Below are positions 57,067 through 64,000 of a DNA stretch of 64,000 nucleotides, in pieces (position 1 is the stretch's first letter; each line of letters starts with the position of its first letter). A program made the translations under genes and the position numbers. This DNA comes from Pseudochrobactrum kiredjianiae (GTDB lineage: Bacteria > Pseudomonadota > Alphaproteobacteria > Rhizobiales > Rhizobiaceae). The stretch is from positions 992,001 to 1,056,000 of the forward strand of contig NZ_JAUCBM010000001.1 of the NCBI RefSeq assembly GCF_030362795.1, in the 5' to 3' direction. Below the pieces are notes generated by a model. It saw only the letters and a list, made by a program, of their open reading frames with translations. It was not told the origin of the DNA and ran no database searches.

Positions 57067-58209
57067 ATGAAAAGAAGACATTTATTGGCATTAACTGCAG
57101 CAGCTGCTTTATCCGTTGCATTGCCGAAAATCAGTTTTGCTGCTGAAACCATCAAAATCGCGGACGTGATTGAATTGTCAGGCGCAGGCGCGACCGTTGG
57201 CACCAATTGGCGTGATGGTCTGAAGCTGGCGGTTGAGGAAATCAACGCTGCCGGTGGTATTCTCGGTCAGCAGGTTGAAGTGACTGATTATGACACGCAG
57301 ACCGATGCTACGACCTCACGCGCGATGGTGCAGAAGGCAATTGATGACGATGCCTATGTCATCATGGGGCCGATTTATTCCGGTTCGGTTAAAGTTAATA
57401 TGATGGTTGCGATGCAAAATGGTGTGCCGCAGCTGACCGGTGCCGAAGCGCCATTTATTACCGGTCTTGGGAATCCTTATATATTCCGCACATCTTTCGG
57501 TGCGCAGCAATCTATGCCGAAACTGATCAAATACCTGACCAGCGAACTGAGTGCCAAAACCGTGGCTGTCGCATGGGTCAATAATGATTTTGGCAAAGGC
57601 GGACGCGATGCTTTTGTTGCCGAGCTGGAACAGCATGGCATTAAACTGGTTGGTGATGTTTCCAGTGAGGTTGGTCAGGCAGATTTTGCTGCTGATGTGG
57701 TCAAGCTGAAAGACAGCAATGCTGATGTGATATTCGCCTATCTGCATGAAGAAGAAAGCGCACGTCTGCTGAAAGAAATGCAGAAACAGGGCGTTAAGCA
57801 GGCAATCTTTGGTGAAACCACGCTGATGAACCAGAAGGTCATTGATCTGGCCGGTGAAGCGGTGAATGGCGTGCGTGGCCATGTTGGTCTGACCGCCGAT
57901 GCACCTGTGCAAGCTGTACAGGATTTCGCCAAAAAGTTTGAAGCGAAATACGGTTACAAGCCGGATCACAATGCGATCAAAGCCTATATGGGCGCTTATG
58001 TGGTGAAATATGTGACCACCAAAAACGGCAAAGTTGACCGTCAGGCTTTTGCCGATACGCTCCACGGACTGACCATTACACCGGCCGATGAGCCGGGCAT
58101 TCTGATGGAAACCACATGGGATGATAAAGGTGAAGTCAACCGCGAGAGCTTTCTTGTGGAAGTGAAAGACGGCAAACAGTCTGTCGTTTCCACGCTGCCT
58201 AAGCTTTAA
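57067..58209 (+). CDS. livK: ABC transporter substrate-binding protein, branched-chain amino acid/amide type
   Basis: 380 residues from ATG 57067, with GGGAGGGG five bases upstream. The signal peptide (MKRRHLLALTAAAALSVALP ... SFAA) directs it to the periplasm. ETIKIADVIELSGAGATVGT opens a type I periplasmic binding fold (HAAT family), with DYDTQTDATTSRAMVQKAI and later LKDSNADVIFAYLHEEESAR. It is the first gene of a five-gene uptake operon. The ligand may be branched-chain amino acids, amides or related compounds; sequence reading cannot decide. Confidence 0.92.
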   Translation: MKRRHLLALTAAAALSVALPKISFAAETIKIADVIELSGAGATVGTNWRDGLKLAVEEINAAGGILGQQVEVTDYDTQTDATTSRAMVQKAIDDDAYVIMGPIYSGSVKVNMMVAMQNGVPQLTGAEAPFITGLGNPYIFRTSFGAQQSMPKLIKYLTSELSAKTVAVAWVNNDFGKGGRDAFVAELEQHGIKLVGDVSSEVGQADFAADVVKLKDSNADVIFAYLHEEESARLLKEMQKQGVKQAIFGETTLMNQKVIDLAGEAVNGVRGHVGLTADAPVQAVQDFAKKFEAKYGYKPDHNAIKAYMGAYVVKYVTTKNGKVDRQAFADTLHGLTITPADEPGILMETTWDDKGEVNRESFLVEVKDGKQSVVSTLPKL

Positions 58210-58271
58210 GCTGATAGTGCATTCCGGCGGGGATTACCGCCGGATTATGCCCGCAAAACGGACTTTTCCTG

Positions 58272-59150
58272 ATGGCTACTTTCTTTCAGTTGCTGGTGTC
58301 GGGGCTGGCAACAGGCTCGATCTATGCCCTTGTGGCAATCGGCTTTACTTTGCTCTGGCAGGCCTCGCAGACGATAAACTTTGCGCAGGGCGAATTTGTC
58401 ATGCTGCCAGCATTTTTTGTGCTGGCTGGTACGCAAATTTTAGGTCTAAGCTTTCCGGTCGCTATTCTACTGGCGCTGGTTCTGACCCTGCTGTTTCTGG
58501 GCTATGGCTTTAAACGGATTATTATTGATCCGTTGCTGCCGCATGGTGTGCTGCCGATTGTTATTGCGACAATCGCGCTCGGCATTTTGCTGAAAGAAGG
58601 CGTCAAGCAATTCTATACAGCGGAAGCCATGCCGTTTCCGGCACTGTTTACCGATCGTATCCTGAATATTTTTGGTGCTGCCATTTCGGTGCAGGATATC
58701 GCAGTTCTGGTGATTTCGCTTGGCACTGTGGCATTGCTGCAATTCTTTCTTAACGGCACCAAAACCGGACGCTGTATGCAGGCGACGGCGCAGAATCCGC
58801 AAGTGGCAGAAATTCTTGGCGTGCCGGTCAAGCGCATGATCCTTTATACATTTCTGATTAATGGCGCGCTGGCTCTGCTGGCATCCATTCTGATTTCACC
58901 GGTTTATCTGGCGAAGTTCTCCAATGGTGAAACGCTGGGGCTGATCGCCTTTATCGCGGCGATTGTCGGGGGCTTTAACCAGATTCGCGGAGCGCTGGCC
59001 GGTGGGCTGCTGATTGGTGTTATCGACAATCTTTCAGCGGCCTATATTTCCGCATCTTACCGCTCGGCAGTACCGCTGATCCTGTTGATTGTTATTATTC
59101 TGGTGCGTCCGCAGGGGCTGCTCGGTAAGGCGGAGGGACGTACAATATGA
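58272..59150 (+). CDS. livH: ABC transporter permease, LivH type
   Basis: 292 residues, inner membrane. LVSGLATGSIYALVAIGFTL and TINFAQGEFVMLPAFFVLAG are the N-terminal LivH segments. The cytoplasmic coupling loop reads ATAQNPQVAEILGVPVKRMI, and the C-terminus is VDNL-type then ILVRPQGLLGKAEGRTI. About eight membrane helices. It starts 62 bases after livK and overlaps livM (ATGA). Confidence 0.93.
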   Translation: MATFFQLLVSGLATGSIYALVAIGFTLLWQASQTINFAQGEFVMLPAFFVLAGTQILGLSFPVAILLALVLTLLFLGYGFKRIIIDPLLPHGVLPIVIATIALGILLKEGVKQFYTAEAMPFPALFTDRILNIFGAAISVQDIAVLVISLGTVALLQFFLNGTKTGRCMQATAQNPQVAEILGVPVKRMILYTFLINGALALLASILISPVYLAKFSNGETLGLIAFIAAIVGGFNQIRGALAGGLLIGVIDNLSAAYISASYRSAVPLILLIVIILVRPQGLLGKAEGRTI

Positions 59151-60148
59151 GCCTTCGCAAAATATCTCTTTTGCTCGCCGGTCTGGCGCTGCTGATTGCT
59201 TTACCGTTTTCGCAGAGCAATTACGGACTGCTGGTGCTGTCGTCATGGCTAATCTATTCCATCGCTGCGATGGGTCTTAATCTGACACTTGGTTATGCGG
59301 GGCAAATTTCGCTGGCACAGGCCGGTTTTATGGCGCTTGGTGCCTATACGGTGGCACTGATGACCATGGCGGGTATTGCATGGCCATTCGCATTGATTGT
59401 GGCAATGCTGCTGTGCTTTGTACTGGGGCTGTTACTTGGTTATCCGGCTTTGCGGGTGCAGCATCATTTTCTGGCTTTTGTGACGCTGGCTTTCAACGCG
59501 CTGGTTATTCTTGTGCTACGCAATGAAGAATGGCTGACAGGTGGTACCTATGGTCTGACAGGCGTTCCGCGTCCGGAAGTCTTTGGTCTTAAAACCATGA
59601 TGGCCACGCCGTTCTATTATTTCGTACTGGCTTTGTTTGTTGTGATGGCACTGGTACTTTATGGCATTATCCGCTCACCATGGGGGCGGGCATTTAAAGG
59701 TCTGCGGGAGAACCCGATCCGCGCCAATAGCCTTGGTGTTGATATCCGCAAAATGACCTTGCTGGCCTTTGCAATTGGTGCTGCCTATGGCGGTTTGGCC
59801 GGCGGGTTGATTGCACAACTCACGCAATATATCGAGCCGCATTCTTTTGGTCTGCCGATCTCGCTTAAAATCCTGCTGATGGTGATTGTCGGCGGCGCTG
59901 GCTTCTTCTTCGGGCCGGTATTGGGCGCTTTCCTGATCGTGCTGGCACCGGAATTCCTGCGCTTTACCGAGGGGTATTATCTGATGCTCTATGCGGTGCT
60001 GGTGATTGTGCTGATGGTGTTTTGCCCGGCCGGATTGCTTGGGCTGGCGGATCGCGCAAAAAATGCGCTGAAACAGCGACGCAATCCGCAGGCAACCGCG
60101 TGGACAGCAAAAGCTGCACTCGACAATAACGGGGAGAAAAACCAATGA
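59147..60148 (+). CDS. livM: ABC transporter permease, LivM type
   Basis: 333 residues, inner membrane. GLNLTLGYAGQISLAQAGFM is the characteristic LivM motif. FKGLRENPIRANSLGVDIRK is the coupling loop, and FGPVLGAFLIVLAPEFLRF lies near the end. A short basic cytoplasmic tail follows. The ATG overlaps livH and the stop overlaps livG, so the operon is tightly coupled. Confidence 0.94.
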   Translation: MSLRKISLLLAGLALLIALPFSQSNYGLLVLSSWLIYSIAAMGLNLTLGYAGQISLAQAGFMALGAYTVALMTMAGIAWPFALIVAMLLCFVLGLLLGYPALRVQHHFLAFVTLAFNALVILVLRNEEWLTGGTYGLTGVPRPEVFGLKTMMATPFYYFVLALFVVMALVLYGIIRSPWGRAFKGLRENPIRANSLGVDIRKMTLLAFAIGAAYGGLAGGLIAQLTQYIEPHSFGLPISLKILLMVIVGGAGFFFGPVLGAFLIVLAPEFLRFTEGYYLMLYAVLVIVLMVFCPAGLLGLADRAKNALKQRRNPQATAWTAKAALDNNGEKNQ

Positions 60149-60888
60149 ACCCCGTATTGTCCGTGCGCAATGTCAGTAAAAACTTCGGCGGGCTGACAGC
60201 CGTTGATGATGTGTCCTTCGATGTGCATGAAGGGGAGATTTTAGGACTGATCGGCCCTAATGGCAGCGGCAAATCCACATTGTTTAACTGCATACTCGGG
60301 CAGTTGCCTGCCACAAGCGGCACTGTGCTGGTGGATGGTCAGGATGTGGCGGGAAAACGCCCGTGCGATCTGAACAAGCTCGGTGTTGGCCGTACCTTCC
60401 AGATGTTGCAGGTGTTTCCGGATATGAGTGTGCTGGATAATATTATTCTGGCCGGTCAGGAGCATAAAGGCTCGATGCTCTCGCGTTTGTTTAGTCGCTC
60501 CGATGCGGGGCTGATGGACGAGGCGAAGACGATGATTGAGTTTTTCCGCCTTTCACACCAGACGCATGAGAAGGCAGGGTCATTGTCCTACGGGCAGCAG
60601 AAGCTGCTTGATGCGGCTATGGCCTTTATGGCGGGACCGAAACTGGTAATGCTGGATGAACCGGCAGGCGGCGTGAACCTCACCATGCTGGCCGATCTCA
60701 AAGAGCGGCTTAAGGCATTTAACCGCGAGCGTGGCGCCACTTTTGTGGTGATTGAGCATAATATGGAATTTGTTATGTCGCTTTGCACGCGCATTATTGT
60801 GTTGGCAAACGGGCGTATTATTGCCGAAGGCGATCCGGAGACTGTGCGTAACAATCCGGACGTCATTGAAGCCTATCTGGGAGGCTGA
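60145..60888 (+). CDS. livG: ABC transporter ATP-binding protein, LivG type
   Basis: 247 residues. Walker A is GPNGSGKST, the signature is LSYGQQKLL, and Walker B is LVMLDEPAGGV. The region VFPDMSVLDNIILAGQEHKG and the C-terminal LANGRIIAEGDPETVRNNPD are typical of LivG. It pairs with LivF to energise the permease dimer; starts at an ATGA overlap with livM. Confidence 0.94.
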   Translation: MNPVLSVRNVSKNFGGLTAVDDVSFDVHEGEILGLIGPNGSGKSTLFNCILGQLPATSGTVLVDGQDVAGKRPCDLNKLGVGRTFQMLQVFPDMSVLDNIILAGQEHKGSMLSRLFSRSDAGLMDEAKTMIEFFRLSHQTHEKAGSLSYGQQKLLDAAMAFMAGPKLVMLDEPAGGVNLTMLADLKERLKAFNRERGATFVVIEHNMEFVMSLCTRIIVLANGRIIAEGDPETVRNNPDVIEAYLGG

Positions 60889-60890
60889 GC

Positions 60891-61610
60891 ATGCTGGAAC
60901 TGAAACAGGTCTTTGGCGGCTATGGCAAAATGACCATTCTCAACGGTACGTCTTTCCGTATTGAAAAAGGCACGATCACAACAGTGATCGGCCCTAACGG
61001 TGCGGGTAAGTCTACGGTTTTTAAAGCGATTTTCGGCTTGCTGAATATCCGCTCAGGGCAGGTTTTGCTCAATGGCAAAGACGTGACAGGGCAGGCACCT
61101 GCGAAAATGCTGGCACATGGCGTGAGCTATGTACCACAGGGGCGCAATTTGTTTCCGATGCTGTCGGTGAAGCACAATCTGGAAATTGGTGGTATTTCCG
61201 CGCCGGATCAGAGCAGGGTTGCAAAGCGGATTGATGAGGTGATGGAACAATTCCCGATGCTTAAAGAGAAGGCCAACCAGCAGGCGATTACGCTCTCCGG
61301 TGGTCAGCAGAAGCAGCTGGAGATTGCCCGCGCTTTGCTGCTTGATCCGAAGCTGATCCTGATTGATGAACCGTCCATTGGCTTGTCCCCGCAAATGGTG
61401 AGTGAGACGTTCCGAACACTGATACACTTGCGCGATGAAGGTGTGACTATTCTGATGATTGAGCAGAATGCTAAGGCAGCATTGGCAATGTCTGATGACG
61501 GACTGGTGCTGGAGCAGGGGCAAACGCGGATGCACGACAAGGCAGATGCATTGCTTGCTGACCCGCGTGTCGGGCAGTTGTTTCTTGGTGCCAGCCTCGA
61601 AGAGGCGTGA
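60891..61610 (+). CDS. livF: ABC transporter ATP-binding protein, LivF type
   Basis: 239 residues, starting two bases after livG. Walker A is GPNGAGKST, the signature is LSGGQQKQLEIARAL, and Walker B is LILIDEPSIGLSP. VSYVPQGRNLFPMLSVKHNL is the LivF-type Q-loop region. The last codons (SLEEA) and stop lie in the first unit of a short tandem repeat. A bidirectional terminator follows. Confidence 0.94.
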   Translation: MLELKQVFGGYGKMTILNGTSFRIEKGTITTVIGPNGAGKSTVFKAIFGLLNIRSGQVLLNGKDVTGQAPAKMLAHGVSYVPQGRNLFPMLSVKHNLEIGGISAPDQSRVAKRIDEVMEQFPMLKEKANQQAITLSGGQQKQLEIARALLLDPKLILIDEPSIGLSPQMVSETFRTLIHLRDEGVTILMIEQNAKAALAMSDDGLVLEQGQTRMHDKADALLADPRVGQLFLGASLEEA

Positions 61611-61666
61611 AACAATAATGGCTCGCAGAGGCGTGAAACAGAAAAAGGCTCGCAGAGGCGTAAACA
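61594..61666 (+). repeat. Three-unit direct repeat at the livF 3' end
   Basis: Units GCCTCGAAGAGGCGTGAAAC (61594), GGCTCGCAGAGGCGTGAAAC (61620) and GGCTCGCAGAGGCGTAAACA (61647), with a period of 26-27 bases. The first unit is the livF coding end, so the two others look like duplications of it. Confidence 0.75.
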
Positions 61667-61667
61667 A

Positions 61668-61702
61668 AGCCCCGCATGAGCATTCATGCGGGGCTATTTT
61701 TG
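61668..61702. terminator. Bidirectional terminator between livF and formaldehyde dehydrogenase
   Basis: AGCCCCGCATGA pairs perfectly with TCATGCGGGGCT over a GCAT loop, followed by ATTTTTG; serves both convergent genes. Confidence 0.9.
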
Positions 61703-61715
61703 TTTCATATTACAT

Positions 61716-62906
61716 TCAGGCTGATTTCAGCAGATCGCCATGCGGGTCGATGACGAATTTCTTCGCTGCGCCCTGATCAAAGCTTTCATAGCCTTTTGGA
61801 GCATCGTCCAGCGAGATCAGCTGAGCATTGACAATTTCCGCAATGTTCAGCCGGTCGTGGAGAATAGCCTGCATCAGCTGGCGGTTATATTTCAGTACAG
61901 GTGTCTGGCCGGTGTGGAAACTCTGTGCTTTTGCCCAACCGAGACCAAAACGCAAAGACAGGCTGCCGACTTTCGCTGCCTTGTCCACGGCACCCGGATC
62001 TTCGGTTACATAAAGCCCCGGAATGCCGATATTTCCCGCTGCGCGGGTAATCTCCATCATCTGATTGAGGACGATTGCCGGTTGCTCGCCGCCTGCATGG
62101 CCGCGTGCTTCAAAGCCCACGGCATCAATGGCACTGTCGACTTCATTGCTGCCGGTAATATCGGCAATCAGATCACCAAGACGGTCAGAAGCAGAGAGAT
62201 CGACCGGCTCAAAACCGACTTTCTTGGCATGTGCCAGACGTTCTTTGTTAAAGTCACCGATCATCACCACGGCTGCACCGAGAATACGGGCAGAAGCTGC
62301 AGCTGCCAGACCAACAGGGCCTGCACCAGCCACATAAACGATCGAGCCAACGCCGACACCGGCTTTAACTGCGCCGTGGAAGCCGGTTGGCAGAATGTCG
62401 GACAGCATGGTCAGATCACGGATTTTGGCCAGCGCGCGGTCACGATCCGGAATTTTCAGCAGGTTAAAATCTGCATAAGGAATGGTGACATATTTGGCCT
62501 GACCACCGATCCAGCCGCCCATATCCACATAGCCATAGGCACCACCCGCGCGCGACGGATTAACGGTGAGGCACACGCCGGTATCCTGTGCGCGGCAGGT
62601 GCGGCAGCGGCCGCAGGCCACGTTGAACGGAACGGAGACGATATCGCCCACTTCCAGCATCTCAACATCCGAGCCTTTTTCAATCACTTCGCCGGTGATT
62701 TCATGGCCGAGAACCAGCCCTGCTTCTGCGCTGGTGCGGCCGCGCACCATATGCTGATCGGAGCCGCAAATATTGGTGGTAATGACTTTGAGGATGACCG
62801 CATGTTCGATCTTGCGCCCTGACGGGTCGGCAAAAACCGGATCTGCGATATTCTGTACTTCAACCTGTCCCGGACCCGTATAAACGACACCACGGTTACT
62901 GCGCAT
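61716..62906 (-). CDS. fdhA: Glutathione-independent formaldehyde dehydrogenase
   Basis: Zinc-dependent medium-chain dehydrogenase oxidising formaldehyde to formate with NAD, like Pseudomonas putida FDH. 396 residues from ATG 62906, with GGGAGGA upstream. NICGSDQHMVRGRTSAEAGL and LGHEITGEVIEKGSDVEMLE hold the catalytic zinc ligands. NVACGRCRTCRAQDTGVCLT is the structural zinc cluster (four Cys), and VYVAGAGPVGLAAAASARIL is the NAD-binding Rossmann motif. The distinctive GGAYGYVDMGGWIGGQAKYV block supports the FdhA branch over ordinary alcohol dehydrogenases. Confidence 0.93.
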   Translation of the reverse strand: MRSNRGVVYTGPGQVEVQNIADPVFADPSGRKIEHAVILKVITTNICGSDQHMVRGRTSAEAGLVLGHEITGEVIEKGSDVEMLEVGDIVSVPFNVACGRCRTCRAQDTGVCLTVNPSRAGGAYGYVDMGGWIGGQAKYVTIPYADFNLLKIPDRDRALAKIRDLTMLSDILPTGFHGAVKAGVGVGSIVYVAGAGPVGLAAAASARILGAAVVMIGDFNKERLAHAKKVGFEPVDLSASDRLGDLIADITGSNEVDSAIDAVGFEARGHAGGEQPAIVLNQMMEITRAAGNIGIPGLYVTEDPGAVDKAAKVGSLSLRFGLGWAKAQSFHTGQTPVLKYNRQLMQAILHDRLNIAEIVNAQLISLDDAPKGYESFDQGAAKKFVIDPHGDLLKSA

Positions 62907-63061
62907 GGATTTTCCTCCCAGATAAATCACCAGATGAATAAATATGTGAATGCTGTGCTGAAGATGAAGGCAATGCTATGCAAAGCATATGCCAAGTTTG
63001 TCGAGATGTCGTTCTGGACGCGACATCTGTTGTGGTGAATGGGCAGGCTGATGATTTGAAG

Positions 63062-63421
63062 TCAAGCCAGCACGCGTTCATGATGAAACACGCGACTATC
63101 CTGTGGTGCCTGTATGCGGTCATTCAATCCGTAATCGCGGATGACGCTCGCCACACGCAACCGGTAATCGGCGAAAACACCACTGCGCCCTGCCGCCTGT
63201 GCTGAGCGATGCATGAAAAGCGTACGCCAGTTTTTCACAGCCTCTTCATCACGGAAAAAGGAGAGAGACAGGATTTTGTCCGGATCACTCAGGCTCTGAA
63301 AACGCTCAACGGATATAAAGCCGTCAATTTTATGCAGTTCTGCTTTCAGATCAGCGGCAATGTCCAGATAGGTGTTTTTCTGCCCGCGAGCGGGAAGAAC
63401 TTCAAAGATAACGGCGATCAT
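63062..63421 (-). CDS. Antibiotic-biosynthesis-monooxygenase (ABM) domain protein
   Basis: 119 residues from ATG 63421, preceded by AAGGAG at a good distance. MIAVIFEVLPARGQKNTYLD, then GFISVERFQSLSDPDKILSL and SFFRDEEAVKNWRTLFMHRS are the ABM dimeric ferredoxin-like pattern. The family includes quinone-forming monooxygenases and heme-degrading enzymes, but many members have unknown activity. The C-terminal 35 residues are extra. It is divergent from an ArsR-type regulator 76 bases away, which probably controls it. It lies upstream of, and on the same strand as, fdhA. Confidence 0.85.
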   Translation of the reverse strand: MIAVIFEVLPARGQKNTYLDIAADLKAELHKIDGFISVERFQSLSDPDKILSLSFFRDEEAVKNWRTLFMHRSAQAAGRSGVFADYRLRVASVIRDYGLNDRIQAPQDSRVFHHERVLA

Positions 63422-63497
63422 GGGGAGGCTCCTTATTCTGTTTCAGAGCAGGAGATAGTCTATTGTGATGCGGCAATGTTTCGGTTATCATCGAACT

Positions 63498-64000
63498 ATG
63501 AAAGATGGCCCTGTCATAGCTTCTGTCGCCGCGCTGATCGGTGACCCCGCCCGCGCAAATATCCTCACTGCGCTGATGGATGGTCGTGCTTTGACGGTCA
63601 GTGAACTGGCAGGTGTGGCCGGTGTTACTGTGCAGACCGCCAGCGGACATCTCACCAAATTAAGTGAAGCCGGATTGCTCATTGCAGAAAAACAGGGGCG
63701 GCATCGTTATTTCCGCCTGTCTGGTGCGGATGTAGCGCAGGTGCTGGAAGCCCTGATGGGGCTGGCACAACGCACCGGTGCAGTACGTGTTCGCACGGGG
63801 CCTAAAGATGTGGCGATGCGTGAGGCGCGGATTTGCTACGATCATCTGGCAGGCGAGGCGGGTGTTGCGCTGTTCAACGGGCTGACAACGCGCAATTACC
63901 TCGAAGTTTCAGAGCAGGATGCACTTCAGCTGACCTCAGAGGGGCGGGAATTTTTCAATGGAATCGGACTTGATCCGCAGCCACTGGAAAACAAGCGCCG
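63498..64000 (+). CDS. ArsR-family transcriptional regulator (partial)
   Basis: Open from ATG 63498 to the window end, 167 codons visible. VIASVAALIGDPARANILTA, then LMDGRALTVSELAGVAGVTV, QTASGHLTKLSEAGLLIAEK and QGRHRYFRLSGADVAQVLEA form a complete ArsR winged helix (residues 5-85). A longer C-terminal part follows (ARICYDHLAGEAGVALFNGL), as in the larger ArsR proteins of alphaproteobacteria that respond to small molecules. No metal-binding CxC motif is visible in the helix, so metal sensing is not supported. It is divergent from the ABM gene, which it may regulate. Confidence 0.88.
   Translation, partial: MKDGPVIASVAALIGDPARANILTALMDGRALTVSELAGVAGVTVQTASGHLTKLSEAGLLIAEKQGRHRYFRLSGADVAQVLEALMGLAQRTGAVRVRTGPKDVAMREARICYDHLAGEAGVALFNGLTTRNYLEVSEQDALQLTSEGREFFNGIGLDPQPLENKR

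Noticed and set aside
61618-61776. A 52-codon frame with ARRGV repeats after livF
   Set aside because: It is translated from the tandem repeat and terminator and then runs antisense into fdhA; it lacks a ribosome binding site.

Overview
This window looks like a chromosomal segment of an alphaproteobacterium in the Hyphomicrobiales (Rhizobiales), most likely a member or close relative of the Brucellaceae. That is an inference from several independent signs. The tRNA-His lacks G-1 and has A73. A short-form HisG is paired with a HisZ. groES has an exact CIRCE box behind an alphaproteobacterial RpoH promoter. A LexA-type GTTC-N7-GTTC box precedes tag. A RibH2-type lumazine synthase sits behind an FMN riboswitch. 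Dispersed palindromic repeats typical of Brucella and its relatives are scattered between genes. Base composition looks only moderately GC-rich, so a lower-GC relative of Brucella fits better than Brucella itself. No plasmid, prophage, insertion sequence or CRISPR array was seen.

Layout. Positions 1-9930 carry the N-terminus of a PAS-domain protein (probably a sensor kinase), tRNA-His, xseA, a LysR regulator, gshA, rsmE, an AT-rich pocket with a 46-residue peptide gene and a small XRE regulator, an aldo/keto reductase and an L,D-transpeptidase. Positions 10150-17140 hold the probable SOS gene tag, the hisS-hisZ-hisG operon, a DoxX protein, fumC and a small conserved gene. Positions 17890-22330 hold the groES-groEL operon and an orphan TadG-like protein. 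Positions 22750-36730 hold a HAD protein, ribF, an OmpV/MipA-like protein, ileS, a lipoprotein, tadA, an rluB-like pseudouridine synthase with rsmD, and two linked M16 proteins. Positions 36800-45200 hold a Kef-type antiporter and the co-directional run pmbA, a cysQ-like phosphatase, DUF4170, DUF374 acyltransferase, waaA and lpxK (lipid A/Kdo assembly). Positions 45280-50240 hold a leftward group (DUF442, mutL, DUF2093, GNAT), fdhD, and ribH2 with its riboswitch. Positions 50450-56690 hold a GNAT, a 33-residue membrane peptide gene, an MFS exporter, ppx-rlmE, tRNA-Gln and an IalB-like protein. Positions 57060-64000 hold a livKHMGF uptake operon, formaldehyde dehydrogenase, and a divergent ABM monooxygenase / ArsR regulator pair cut by the window end.

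Most of the content is conserved housekeeping. What stands out is the regulation and the repeats. Four families of palindromic elements occur here, called R-A to R-D in this annotation. R-A has five copies, one with a swapped right-hand module. R-D has two copies whose hairpin shows compensatory base changes. An R-A copy supplies the last codons and stop of ribF, and an R-B copy does the same for a GNAT gene. Two short genes with good ribosome binding sites (46 and 33 residues) encode hydrophobic peptides that automatic annotation would probably miss. All functional statements come from reading motifs and family knowledge; no database search was run.
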